A model generated the notes under the pieces. The model ran no database searches, was not told where the DNA came from, and saw only the letters and a program-made list of their open reading frames with translations. A DNA stretch of 64,000 bases from assembly GCA_030248215.1 (NCBI GenBank), contig JASANG010003876.1, forward strand, positions 55,703 through 119,702. Direction: 5' to 3'. Each line of letters begins with the position of its first letter. The first letter of the stretch is position 1. Made by a program: the position numbers and the translations under genes. The DNA comes from Enoplolaimus lenunculus. Lineage: Eukaryota > Nematoda > Enoplea > Enoplida > Thoracostomopsidae. This document shows positions 13,701 to 22,924 of this stretch, one piece after another.

Positions 13701-16700
13701 TTGAGTGGGGTCACCGATGTGGATCTGCCGTTGCCAGTTCGTCCTATCCAGGATATCCTCATCCGTGACGCCAATTGCGCTCATGTACTCTTGCACAGAG
13801 TCCATCAAGTGCCACCTACGTCGTCCTCTTTTCTTGTTCCAACTGTCATCTTTCTCGTCCTCCGTCTAACATATTCGTCATCCCTCGTTATAGCATGGCC
13901 ATACAGCCTGAGCCTGTTCGCTCTCAGCTTCCTTCTCAGCTGGCCGACCTTTAAAGTTGTTCTGATCGTGTCAGTTCTCACTTTGTCCATCCTCGTTATA
14001 CCAAGTTGAATCGCAACATCCTCATCACAGCAAAGTCCATTTTGTTTTCTTGCGCCTTCGTTACCGCTACTGCTTCCATGTCATACAGCGTCGTTTGCCG
14101 CACCCTCGGCTTAACCCTTTCTTACATGAATATTTTCTATTCCCCTGAGACCTACTTTTATGCTAGGATTCGAACTCCAGTGACTGGAGTGGGAGGCGTA
14201 TACCATCACCATTCAGCTATAGGAGCTTGATGCTCGAGCCCGAGGGGGCTCTCACGTCTTGTGGTGATTTAATACTATGTATACGTGTTGCAATTGTTAA
14301 ACGCGGTGCGATATATTATTCAACGTATATACACTGCGCTGAGTTGCCTATAGGCAATTCAATGAGAGAAGGTGTTATACATCCTCCGTTCACTTTCACT
14401 GGTACACGTCGATCGCACATCACAACTGTAATCGTTCTCGATGCTGCCCAGCCTGCTTTTATTCTTTTAGCCACCTCTCTGTCCTAACATTCCGTTTGCT
14501 GTACTGTATGCCGCAAGTACTGGAACTTCTTTACTCGTTTTAGTTTTTCTCCAAGCACATGTACTCCGTCTTCTGCCTTCTCACTCTCAGTCGTCTGTCC
14601 TTCATTTCTCTACGCCACTCTTCCAGACGTACCTCCACGTCCTCACATGGGTCATCACAAAGAACGATATGCTCCGCGAACATCATGTCCCAAGGTGCCA
14701 CTTCTGGACCTGCTCCGTGAGGCTGTTTATCACAATTGTAAACTTGCCCCCATACCCTTCAGTCTGAGTCAGTTCCATATCTCTTGGCTTGGTACTCTGT
14801 CGTACGCTTTCTTCAGGTCTATAAACACACAGTGGAGGACTTTACTGCCTTTTTGTACTTTCCTATTAGATGCCGCAATTCAAAAACTACATCAGCCGTA
14901 CTTCTCCTGGCATAAAGTCAAACTGTTGGTCAGATATCTGTACACTTTCCGTCATCCTCTTCTCTACGACACTATCTCACATCTTCAACTTTTGCGACAT
15001 CAGTTTAATTTCTCTGAAGTTCGCACAGTTGAGTATATCACGCTATTCTTGACGCCTGGTACCCAGCACTTTCCATGCCTTAATCGGGATGCCACCTGGC
15101 CAGTTATCTTTTCCCCCTTTTCATTTTCTTCAATGCCACCAGGACATAGCTTCTTCTATATTTGTCACTTGCCTGTCTGCCCCTGGTTGTATTACTCTCT
15201 CAATTCTCTCATTTTCGACGTTCATTAGTTGTTCAAAATATATCCTTTACGTGGTCTTTACTTCCTCCACTTCCGTCAGTACTGTGCCATCGCTGCTTTT
15301 GATCTGTCGACCTTGGTACACGTCCTGCAATTCTTTATTCCTCTGATTAGCAATTCTGATAGCTTTATGCGTTCTTTCTTCATCCTCTGCCAGACTTTTT
15401 TACAGGTCGTTGTACACCTTATTCTTCGCTTTCGCCACTGTCCTTCTTGTAGCCTTGTTCGCCTGTTCGCAACTCAGTTGTTTCCTTATCTCTATTTAAG
15501 TATATCGCCTTCTTCTTTTTCATCACTTTTTTTGTATTGATGGCATCTGGCACTTCCTCATACCGCCATCACTTCTCCTTTTTTCTTCCCCCGCTTTTTG
15601 TGACGTTCTGCAAAATACCTCCGCTGCTGTCTCTCGCATCACATTACTAACCCGTTTCCATGTATTTGACTGTTAATCTTACAACAACGCCTTCGCTTTG
15701 TCAATAAGCATTGCTCTATGTTCTTCCAGGTTCAGTCTCCACCACTTTGTTTTTCTGACTTTCACCGGTGTCTGGTTTCCGTTGGTTACCATAGCCGTCC
15801 TGCACAATACCACTTTATATTGCTTAGCCACCGTTTCTCCCGGCAATACATAGCAATCTTGTACATTGCACATCTCCTTTCTTCTACAGGGAATGTATCC
15901 GCTTGCGAGTTCGTGTCACGCTGGTGTACGTTATTTTCCTTGACGACGTCTTCTTGAAGTACGTATTTATGTTTGCAACATTCTTCTCTACTGCAAACCG
16001 AAAGATACTGGCTAAGATTTTCTTAAAACCCCACTTAAGTATAATTTGATACTTAAGTACGTGCTAGTACAAATTAGCCATTTTGTCGTTTTAAAAAGCG
16101 TGCTTAAGTTAACTAAATACTTAAGTCGCTGACGAAATCTGACAGATTACATATTCGTTCAGGTATGCTATCATTCGTTTAGCTGAAACTATATACTCGT
16201 GGTGCCTTCCTAATATAAATCAAAACGGTTTCTTTTTTGTAATGACAATGGCTCATATTTGGCGTTTTGTTCGAAAAGTTAAGTATTTACTTAAGTCATT
16301 GGCTTAAGCAATTACTTAAGCATAGGTTAAGTAAATGCTAAAGTAAGATTTCAGAAATCCACCCACTGTCTCCTTCTGCATTTCTCCTTTCAACTACATG
16401 TTTTCTCATGTTTTCCTTTATTTCTGCATTTTGTTCACCTACATGTCCAGCTAAATATATCGTGATTTCGATAAAAATAGCAAGATTGAAATATTCATAC
16501 TGCCCACCGTATTATCAAACCAACGGTACTTGTAATGTGGCTCTCATGCAATACCGACTGTAGTCAACTTTGTGGAGAACGTTGGAGATCCAACTGCTGA
16601 CTTCGATATACAGATAATGAGAGTTCATTTAATACCACGGTTGTAATCCGACTGACTCGGACCAATTCTTAAATCGCAGAAAAAAATAGGAAAACTCGTT

Positions 16701-19700
16701 CGTATAAACATTAGCTGCACAATGCACAAAATCATTAGTGACAAAGTGTTTTAAAATACTTTTGAACCTAATTTGTTGCTAATTCATAAATGTCAGGTGT
16801 TTTCTGTGGGTCGGGGAGTAATGGAGTCGGGGAGTGTATATTACATGAAGGGAGGGCAACTGATATCGTATTTCAAAACTTCGGAGGTTTATGTTTCAAT
16901 CGGTTCGCCTGGGACCCCCGATAATGTGGTATAGGTGTGGCTCCGGCCTTGCATATCTATATATGCGTATGCATATATGTATATACGTGTCTGGGCTAAA
17001 AACGAAATTATATGGATCCGAGATTATGTTTATCGTTATTTCTGCTGAAATTTCGTGTGTGGGTGTATGCATTTCGCAGAACATAAGTTTCACCCAAAAC
17101 TACAGTTAGCTCAATTTTTAAAACTAAACGTACGATTAGACGAATCTTCTGACAAATCTCGAGTTTAAACATAAACCTCAGCCTCATCCTATGTTATTAA
17201 CTCAGTCATGTGTGGCTTGACGTTTTGGGAAGGAAGCAAGCAAGATACGTTTCACTGTTACACTTCATATTTGTGTATCTGTTTCAGGGCGGATTTTTCT
17301 GAAAATTTTTGATTTCTACGCTGCTAGTGGTTGGTGCTTACTTTGGTTATTATTTTTTGAAATGTATTGGGATATCGTGGTCTGTCGGTAAGTATTAACG
17401 CATAAGCAGGCTGTAAGTAATTGTTTTTTATTCATTTAAGAACTTTGAATAACTTTTGTAGGCCAAATAATTGCTATTTATCACTGACGTTAAACGCAGT
17501 ATTCTGTATTGCGTAAGTGCGCACAGATTCACGCGTGCAAGTTACTGCAGCGGGAATTCGCACCGCAAATTGCAAGTGCGTGTTTTTTCATTTAAATCTT
17601 GAAGGTGTAAGTTGCATGTTAAATATTTTAGCAACAATTTACAACTGCACCGTGCTGTTGTAAGTTTTATTAATCCATTTCCAAACAAACGTACAGTGCA
17701 AGTTGGAGCTGAGTTTGAATTCCCGCTTCAAAAATTTATGTCTGAATGTGGTTTAGTAATGGTTTTTTCAAACAAGCTAACTGTGGCAGTACAGGAACTA
17801 GATATATGTTTTCAAGATGTTAATTTGAGAGTATATACGATTTATATTTATCAAGCTTTACAATTCTGAAGAAATTCCTAGCAATACCATGCTCCGCCGA
17901 AAACCGATATACAGAAGAAAGAGGTTTTTTCCGCAAAAAAAAAATATGACCGAAAAAAATAATTTTTTTTCCATTTTTTCTGTAAAAAATACAAAATAAC
18001 AAAACGAAAAATTTCATTCTTTGTCTGAGTGATCTGTTATCCGACCCTTAACAGGCGTTTGCACAAAAATGGTTGGATTTTGAAAGTTTGGCATATTTGA
18101 GCTTCTGGTGAGCACCCCCTGATCATTCCATCCCCAAATCTGAATATTTCAAAAATTCGATTTTGAAGTCCACAAGCTCTCCTCATGAGGGAAGCGAGCT
18201 AAACAAGTCTATACTTGTTTTTTGTAAGTATAAATGAAATCTTAAGACACTTTTGGGTGTTTCTGACATCGAAGCCTTTCAATTACTGCAACGTATTCTT
18301 GTGTTAAATCATACAGTAAAAGCAAGTTTTAATTCGGAACGCCATAACTTTGGTTCCTCTGTCGACGAAACTTGTGTACCCAACCAAACGAGATTCATAT
18401 GTAGTTTTACATAAAATCTCGTGACAAAGCCATTTAGAAATCTATTTATCTATTAATATGCTGCAATTTTTCCTCTTATCACACATATAACGTGTCTTGG
18501 TGGACATATACACACGATCACTGTTAATGTGTCGCATGTAAATTAGTTACATGTCATCTAAAAACGTTTTTATATCATATTTAGTTGCAAAATACCTATA
18601 AGAATCGTTTCATATTTTCCCATTTTATCATTTTTTTCCACCGCCTCGGAAAAAATGAAAAAATGGAAAACTATTTATAAGGTAATTATTTTCAGCCAAC
18701 AACCCTGATATACAGTATAAAATTTACGGGGCATAATAGAGGGCCTTAAGACAGCTGATTCAACTCGAAAGTGTGATGTCATCTGGAGAAAGTTTTGATT
18801 TGTTTTAGGTATCACCCGATGGTATGACCATTTAACAGACATGATTGGCTATCGCCCAATGTGGTGGTGGGGATTTTGTTGGGTTTTTGCGTGCCCGTTT
18901 ATTTGTATGGTTAGTGTTCTTCAGGGTACACAGTGCCGCAGCCACAACCCCCTAGAACTTTAGGTTGGCCTCAGCTACTTAGCAATGCCCGGTAAACTAA
19001 TTCGTGATGTGAATTCAAAAATTTTGCGCATTGGGTGCAATTTAGGTTAACCAATGAGTTATTTACGCTTATCCGGCTTGCGAGTTTTCTTCCGTTGTTA
19101 ATGATGTATATTACGCAGCCTCGTATGTGGCATCAGTTTTGGATCATCTGCTGCACCCCTGGGGATAATATACAACGGGTTCATATAACAGGCGGAAGGC
19201 TCGAATACCTTAGCCGAGGCACTGAGGATGAAATCTGTCACGAATTTCACTAAAAGTGAGCTTGGGTGGGCAAAACATTTGAACAAGCGGAGTCGACAGA
19301 TGGTCATTTTAAGTCGTTTACTCCCTGAATTTTTGCAAAATATACCTTCTTGGAAAATATTGGGCATCATTTGCTGGATTTATCATACACTTCGGCGTCT
19401 AGGCATGAGTGCCATCCTTGAACACTGTGGAAATTTTTTGTTTATATTAAAGTTTGAATAATGTACATTTTTAGTTTTGAGTATTCAAATGGGTATATTC
19501 TGTCCAACTCTGGTTTAACCATATATCCATTTCGAAACTTCTGCGTAGATAAAAAACTTTTAACAAGCTTTAAAATAACCTTGTATTTCTTAGAGATCAA
19601 AACATTTTTACATGGGGTTCGTTGTAGGCTCCACTCCCTTGGATGTGTAACAATTGCTAAAAATCATACTTTCATCATTTGTTTTTCAGGCAGTTACATT

Positions 19701-21105
19701 GTTCAGTTTGGTTCGCTATGAAAAGCTCGATCTCCCTGTTTATGACTACAATTATCCGTGGTGGAGCGAGTTGCTTGGCTGGATTTTGGGACTATCGTCA
19801 ATGTTGTGCATTCCTGCGTACGCCATTTATTTATGGATCGTAACACGGGCGCCGAACTTTAGAACTGTAAGTTTAACTTTTTGTTTTCGTTTTACCATTT
19901 TGGCAAATCCGTGCAGTCTACTTAGGCCTAGGCTCCCGAAACGGGTCAAAACCAAACTTTTGTTCGTTCACGAGTTCTTGATCACAAATATAGATTACGC
20001 GGTTTCCAATCAAAATATCTGGCTCCACCATTGGCGCTAAGTTATTAATGTTTTTCGCTTATGGCTTAGGTTTACAAATAAACTCAGGATAATACTACGT
20101 CAGTGAAATTATCATACGTCAAGAGTAATATGAACGCTTGGCGGGCCAGTAGCGATAAAAGGGGTCGTTCCACACAAATAAATATTTTGCGCTCACTCAT
20201 AAAAGTTTCAACTTCACTATGAAAAGTAATGGGGAATGCTTGGCCTAAGGGCGGTGATAACGGGGCGTCGATGGGACGTCCCTTTTTGGTGCGAGCCAAC
20301 GAAATTTTTTTCGCTTAATTTGTAAGTTTCGGTCGGTGACCTGAAAAGCATTAAAAAATCGCGCTTCGCGCATATTAACTAAGCACCATTTATGATTGCA
20401 TTTTCAGCGTGTAATTAACTGTTTTTCAAACATGCCCCTTTGAAAAATGCAGGTTAACTGCAGGTTCTTTTCGGTTATCCCTCAGTAGGCGTTTGGCAAA
20501 AATGGTTGGACTTTGAAAAGCGTTACATATTTGAGCTTCTTAGAACCAACCTCCCCTGATCATCCTACGACCGAATTTGAAATTTTGAAAAATTTGATTT
20601 TTTTAAGGTCCCAAGGACCAAGGTCCCATCTCAAGACCCAAAATGTATTTGTTAAAGTTAGACAAATTATATACCGTTCGACACAACCCACGGAGCTCAG
20701 TCAATTTTGTTAAATTTCACACTATCAAACCTCTAGTTAACGAGTTATGGTCAAATAACTGATTTGGCGCAGTCGCAAATCGGCGGCAGCGTGCTAAATC
20801 AGTTATTTGGCCATAGTTCGTTAGCCAGACATTAGACTGCAAGAAATTTCAAACATTGGACTCAGATTATTCACAAGCTACGCCCCTGGGTTGGCCCTCC
20901 GTAAAAAGGTGCTAACCCTCCCAGCATGTTAAGCTCGTTGTGACAATGGCTCTCTTGTTATTGTGTGAAACTTAATTTGAACTCTTTTCAGAAGGTGAAA
21001 ATGTTATTCCGACCTGATGTGAATATTCATGAAATACGTGAAGGGGGGACAGACGATCAATATGGAAACAGTTCAGCTGTAAATTATCAATCTGTTAACG
21101 CATGA
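1763..21105 (+). CDS. SLC6 sodium-dependent neurotransmitter transporter, GABA-transporter type (5'-partial, 13 exons)
   Basis: Plasma-membrane Na+/Cl- coupled transporter of the SLC6 family, closest by eye to GAT-1 (compare nematode snf-11). Exons: 1763-1894, 3059-3214, 3652-3820, 4354-4486, 4960-5094, 5912-6015, 6716-6840, 9889-10001, 11361-11498, 17288-17387, 18809-18909, 19690-19866, 20992-21105. All have AG/GT borders and agreeing phases. Landmarks in order: GAFLIPY (TM2), [12 protein letters not shown] (start of the large extracellular loop), [35 protein letters not shown] (TM6 substrate/ion site), [20 protein letters not shown] (TM7), [15 protein letters not shown] (TM8), MIGYRP, and a tail ending NYQSVNA then TGA at 21103-21105. 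The start and TM1 lie left of base 1. Introns reach 5.8 kb. Exon 10 is frame-disrupted in this copy but intact in the inverted copy. GABA specificity is inferred from sequence similarity only. Confidence 0.93.
2425..2655. mobile_element. Dispersed repeat carrying telomere-like TTAGGC arrays (copy 1)
   Basis: Interior of CCTAAGCCTAAGC runs bordered by TTGCAGTCCCACAGAAA, GCGTTCCGCCCTTGATC and ACATGGGCC. The same border words recur at 51845-51985. In SLC6 intron 1. Confidence 0.55.
6409..6600. mobile_element. Second copy of the 190-bp repeat
   Basis: Starts GCCGGAGCAGGCAGGGGC and ends GTGGCTGCTCTGGC, with the shared TTTCAACCGGTTAG core. Lies in SLC6 intron 6. Further copies at about 38145-38310 (inverted, noisy) and 39160-39360. 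Confidence 0.5.
7345..7505. mobile_element. Telomere-like repeat element (copy 2) with CTTTTAGGGCC ends
   Basis: CTTTTAGGGCC on the left and its exact inverse GGCCCTAAAAG on the right enclose TTAGGCTTAGGCTTAGG runs. Copies of the same element at about 37235-37395 (inverted arm) and 40105-40265 (third copy). Confidence 0.6.
7750..8855 (+). repeat. Minisatellite of about 9-bp unit (AACTGTCCC), 1.1 kb
   Basis: More than 100 degenerate copies of AACTGTCCC with variants such as GCTGTCCC, ACTGTCTCG and ATTGTCCC. Several frames stay open and give Cys/Pro/Asn/Ser-rich strings, which is a by-product of the period being a multiple of three. Confidence 0.9.
8955..9025. repeat. GC-rich pentameric repeat
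   Basis: Degenerate CCGCT / CGCCT units with about 5-bp spacing in an otherwise AT-rich intron. Mirrored at about 35720-35785. Confidence 0.6.
9330..9574. mobile_element. 245-bp MITE with CTGTAAATTTC ends
   Basis: Imperfect terminal inverted repeats (CTGTAAATTTCAGTG and GGAATTTACAG inverted) enclose AT-rich sequence with repeated AACTCAGAA words. No coding potential. In SLC6 intron 7. Confidence 0.5.
13500..13690. mobile_element. 190-bp dispersed repeat with GGAGCAGGCA / TGCCTGCTCC ends
   Basis: Shares its core TTTCAACCGGTTAG and the segment CCCCAAACTCGC with 6409-6600, and a truncated form with 16860-16955. The inverted ends suggest a small non-autonomous element. It abuts the 3' end of the LINE. 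Mirrored at about 31045-31240. Confidence 0.5.
14128..14377 (-). mobile_element. tRNA-derived SINE inserted in the LINE
   Basis: A 250-bp insertion flanked by the 5-bp repeat TACAT (14123-14127 and 14378-14382). The LINE reading of its 3' region resumes on either side. On the minus strand it holds a pol III A box TAGCTGAATGG (14209-14219) and a B box AGTTCGAATCC (14166-14176), one mismatch from consensus. The T stem pairs poorly, so it is a SINE head and not a working tRNA. Confidence 0.6.
16018..16356. mobile_element. MITE rich in ACTTAAGT, inside the LINE
   Basis: About 340 bp with imperfect terminal inverted repeats of the form TTCTGAAATCTTACTT and many CTTAAG palindromes. It separates two parts of the LINE endonuclease region, so it inserted after the LINE. 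No clear target duplication seen. Mirror copy at 28383-28719. Confidence 0.6.
16860..16955. mobile_element. Truncated third copy of the 190-bp repeat
   Basis: Retains only the half with TTTCAATCGGTT and GGCTCCGGCCTTGCAT. Mirrored at about 27785-27880. Confidence 0.4.
17288..17387 (+). CDS. SLC6 exon 10 (TM9 end to TM10), disrupted in this copy
   Basis: The exon encodes the [12 protein letters not shown] region conserved in GABA transporters. Compared with the inverted copy at 27347-27449 it has lost four bases after GGATTTTTCT, which creates an early TGA, and it gains one base near GAAATGTATTG. Net change is minus three. The flanking splice sites are intact. Because the other copy reads through perfectly, this is more likely a sequencing or polishing error than a real mutation, though a pseudogenised copy cannot be excluded. 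Confidence 0.8.
18050..18195. mobile_element. Single arm of the fold-back MITE family
   Basis: AACAGGCGTTTGCACAAAAA, TTTGAGCTTCTGGTGA and TGATCATTCCAT match arms of the element at 21680-22150. Mirrored at about 26560-26700; another diverged arm at 57010-57150. Confidence 0.4.
20471..20870. mobile_element. Related fold-back element
   Basis: Begins TCGGTTATCCCTCAGTAGGC and contains a hairpin in which GTTAACGAGTTATGGTCAAA (from about 20737) faces its diverged inverse near 20800-20825. The right end looks truncated. Mirrored at about 23890-24270. Confidence 0.45.
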
Positions 21106-21129
21106 ACAAAGTGTTAAAATGAAATTCAG

Positions 21130-21254
21130 GAGCCGGACTGGTAATTAAATTCGGCCGTGGCATTTTGTTATTAATTGCTCCACCACTGATCATAATTGCT
21201 GGAACAGCTGTTAAATCGGAGATTGCTGACTGTGTTAAGATCCTCAAATTTTAA
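21130..21254 (+). CDS. Possible extra exon just after the SLC6 stop
   Basis: An AAATTCAG acceptor is followed by an open frame encoding a hydrophobic segment (IKFGRGILLLIAPPLIIIAG) and a stop TAA at 21252-21254. It sits 24 bases after the SLC6 stop codon, so it could be an alternative last exon or chance. I recognise no family. Confidence 0.2.
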
Positions 21255-21679
21255 TTGACTGACCTGGGCAGTTACCCGGTCGGCATCTGGCTAGTCTGCA
21301 CTAGATGGAATCCAAAAAAGTAATGAACCGCTGTCGAACAGGAGAGGAACGCCAGCATATCAAATTGTAAAGCATAAAACCTTATGTATAAGAATTTGTT
21401 TGACCTCTAGTATCCAGAAAGTGATACTAAAGTTCTTAAAAGTAGATTCTACGCAAGGTTTGGAGGATATATCCGCTCTATCTATTCCTATGTATACGCT
21501 CCTGTTGACAGATCCAGGAGGGATGGAGACACATGTAACCGCTACACAAGTACGGAAAAAGTGTTTTTGATAGAATTTGACGAAGTGGTGCATAACTTTC
21601 GGCGCCTGTAGTGCGGTTACCAATATTTTTTGCTTTGAACTCTTAGAAGAATATTTGAAAAACTTCACGGAAAGTTTCT
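21255..21679. other. Intergenic stretch after the SLC6 gene
   Basis: No gene seen. Its mirror at about 23180-23500 pairs well at one end (21360-21440) and poorly at the other (21484-21640). Confidence 0.4.
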
Positions 21680-22150
21680 TGGGTTTTTTCGGTTATTCCC
21701 CAGCCAGCCTTTGGCCAAACGTTGACGAAGTTTGAAAATTTTTGTATATTTGAACTTCACATGGCCTCCTCTTATCATTCCATGGCCAAATTTGTATTTT
21801 TGAAAAACTCGGTCCCTAGGTCACCACCCAAAAATTTTTTGCCCAAAAGTTTAACAAATTATATACCATTTGATGCAGCATGCAGAGCTGAGTCCAGTGG
21901 TGTTATTTGTCCTCATACGATTGGTAAACGAATTATAAGCTGCATCGAATGATATTTGTTAAAAATTTTAGACGAAATTTTTTTGGGTCCAACGGGGGTC
22001 CTTGAGACCTTAAAAAATTTAATTTTTCAAAAATACAAACTTGGCCATGGAATGATCAGAGGAGGCCATGAGAAGTTCGAATATGCAAAATTTTTTAAAG
22101 TCCGACCACTTTTGGGCAAACGCGTGCTGGGGAAATAACCGAAAAACCCA
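21680..22150. mobile_element. Fold-back MITE with TCGGTTATTCCCC ends at the palindrome hinge
   Basis: Arms of about 170 bp face each other: TTTTTCGGTTATTCCCCAGC on the left, its near-exact inverse at the right end, and CATTCCATGGCCAA opposite TTGGCCATGGAATG. The right arm sits where the giant inverted repeat loses pairing. Confidence 0.6.
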
Positions 22151-22924
22151 ATTTTATGAGCATGTACATTTTGATTGTTTTAAATTCAGATTGAGAAAAC
22201 AGGATATAATTGCCAGAATCTTGTACACTTCCCTCCCAACTTTAAGATGAAGTCTAACGCTCCGGCTTAGACTAAAAAGGCATAGTCAAAGTTTTGGCTT
22301 AGGGAAAACTTCTCCCTAACTTGAACCTAAGATTATGCCTATAACCGTCAGCCTACGCCTAAGCTTATAAGTTTGACCCTAAGCCAAAGTCTGTTGATGT
22401 AAGTGTACAACATCCTGTTTTCGCCTCTGTAATGCATCCTTTAAAGTTTGTCGGTTTCGTTGCAGCGACCGACATTTGTGCATTTATGTTTGTGTATATA
22501 GATGCACTGCGCATATGTAATATATTTGTAATTAAGTACGTGTATACAATTTAGATATGCCAACAGGAACTAAATTTTGCTGGAACACGAGTAGGGACCG
22601 GAATTTGAAATAGTTTTCATCCCGGCAGTTAATGTTCACGCCAATATCGAATGCAGAAGGTTTAGATTAGAATGGGTTTACCTATGCCTGCATCCTTAGT
22701 ATTTGCCCAAGTGTTTTCTTAAGCCGACGCCTGAGTGACCAGGTGTAAGGAAAAATATCAAGTTTTTAACCTTTCGCACATTTATTTTGATTTATGCTAC
22801 CTTCCAAGACCTTTAAAAGCAAAATTTCGAGCTTCCTCCGCTTGGCTTGCTCTACTAGTTTTGGATATCTTACGGTCCTCTCTCCGGTTGGGGTGCTGCT
22901 GCTCTATGGTTTTTCTTCCCCCCT
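22126..22924. other. Unpaired central spacer of the palindrome
   Basis: About 0.8 kb not shared between the arms. It contains diverged TTAGGC-type words around 22260-22390 and is otherwise AT-rich without a recognisable gene. Confidence 0.6.

Larger units (their letters stand above)
13690..16540 (-). mobile_element. Decayed RTE-like LINE (non-LTR retrotransposon), interrupted by a SINE and a MITE
   Basis: On the minus strand the remains read, in order: an endonuclease piece (GHVGERN ... RRNAEGD), then after the [18 protein letters not shown], a reverse transcriptase piece with [12 protein letters not shown] at about 14787-14825, a YADD-box region in which the usual ADD reads AEH, and a 3' piece [14 protein letters not shown] ... 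[18 protein letters not shown]. Many stops and frame changes show it is inactive. Its 3' end abuts a 190-bp repeat at 13500-13690. It lies in SLC6 intron 9. Confidence 0.8.
5990..22125 (+). repeat. Giant inverted repeat, left arm
   Basis: About 16 kb that reappears reverse-complemented at 22925-38660. Positions pair with a sum of roughly 44736-44760 through most of the arm. Identity is very high in the interior: for example the antisense frame at 14647-15228 and its mirror at 29508-30089 differ at two residues in 193. Divergence rises steeply in the last kilobase before the centre. Confidence 0.92.

Noticed and set aside
14647-15228. 193-codon plus-strand frame, repeated at 29508-30089, as a conserved gene
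   Set aside because: It is antisense to the LINE reverse-transcriptase region; its conservation only reflects the recent duplication of the block.
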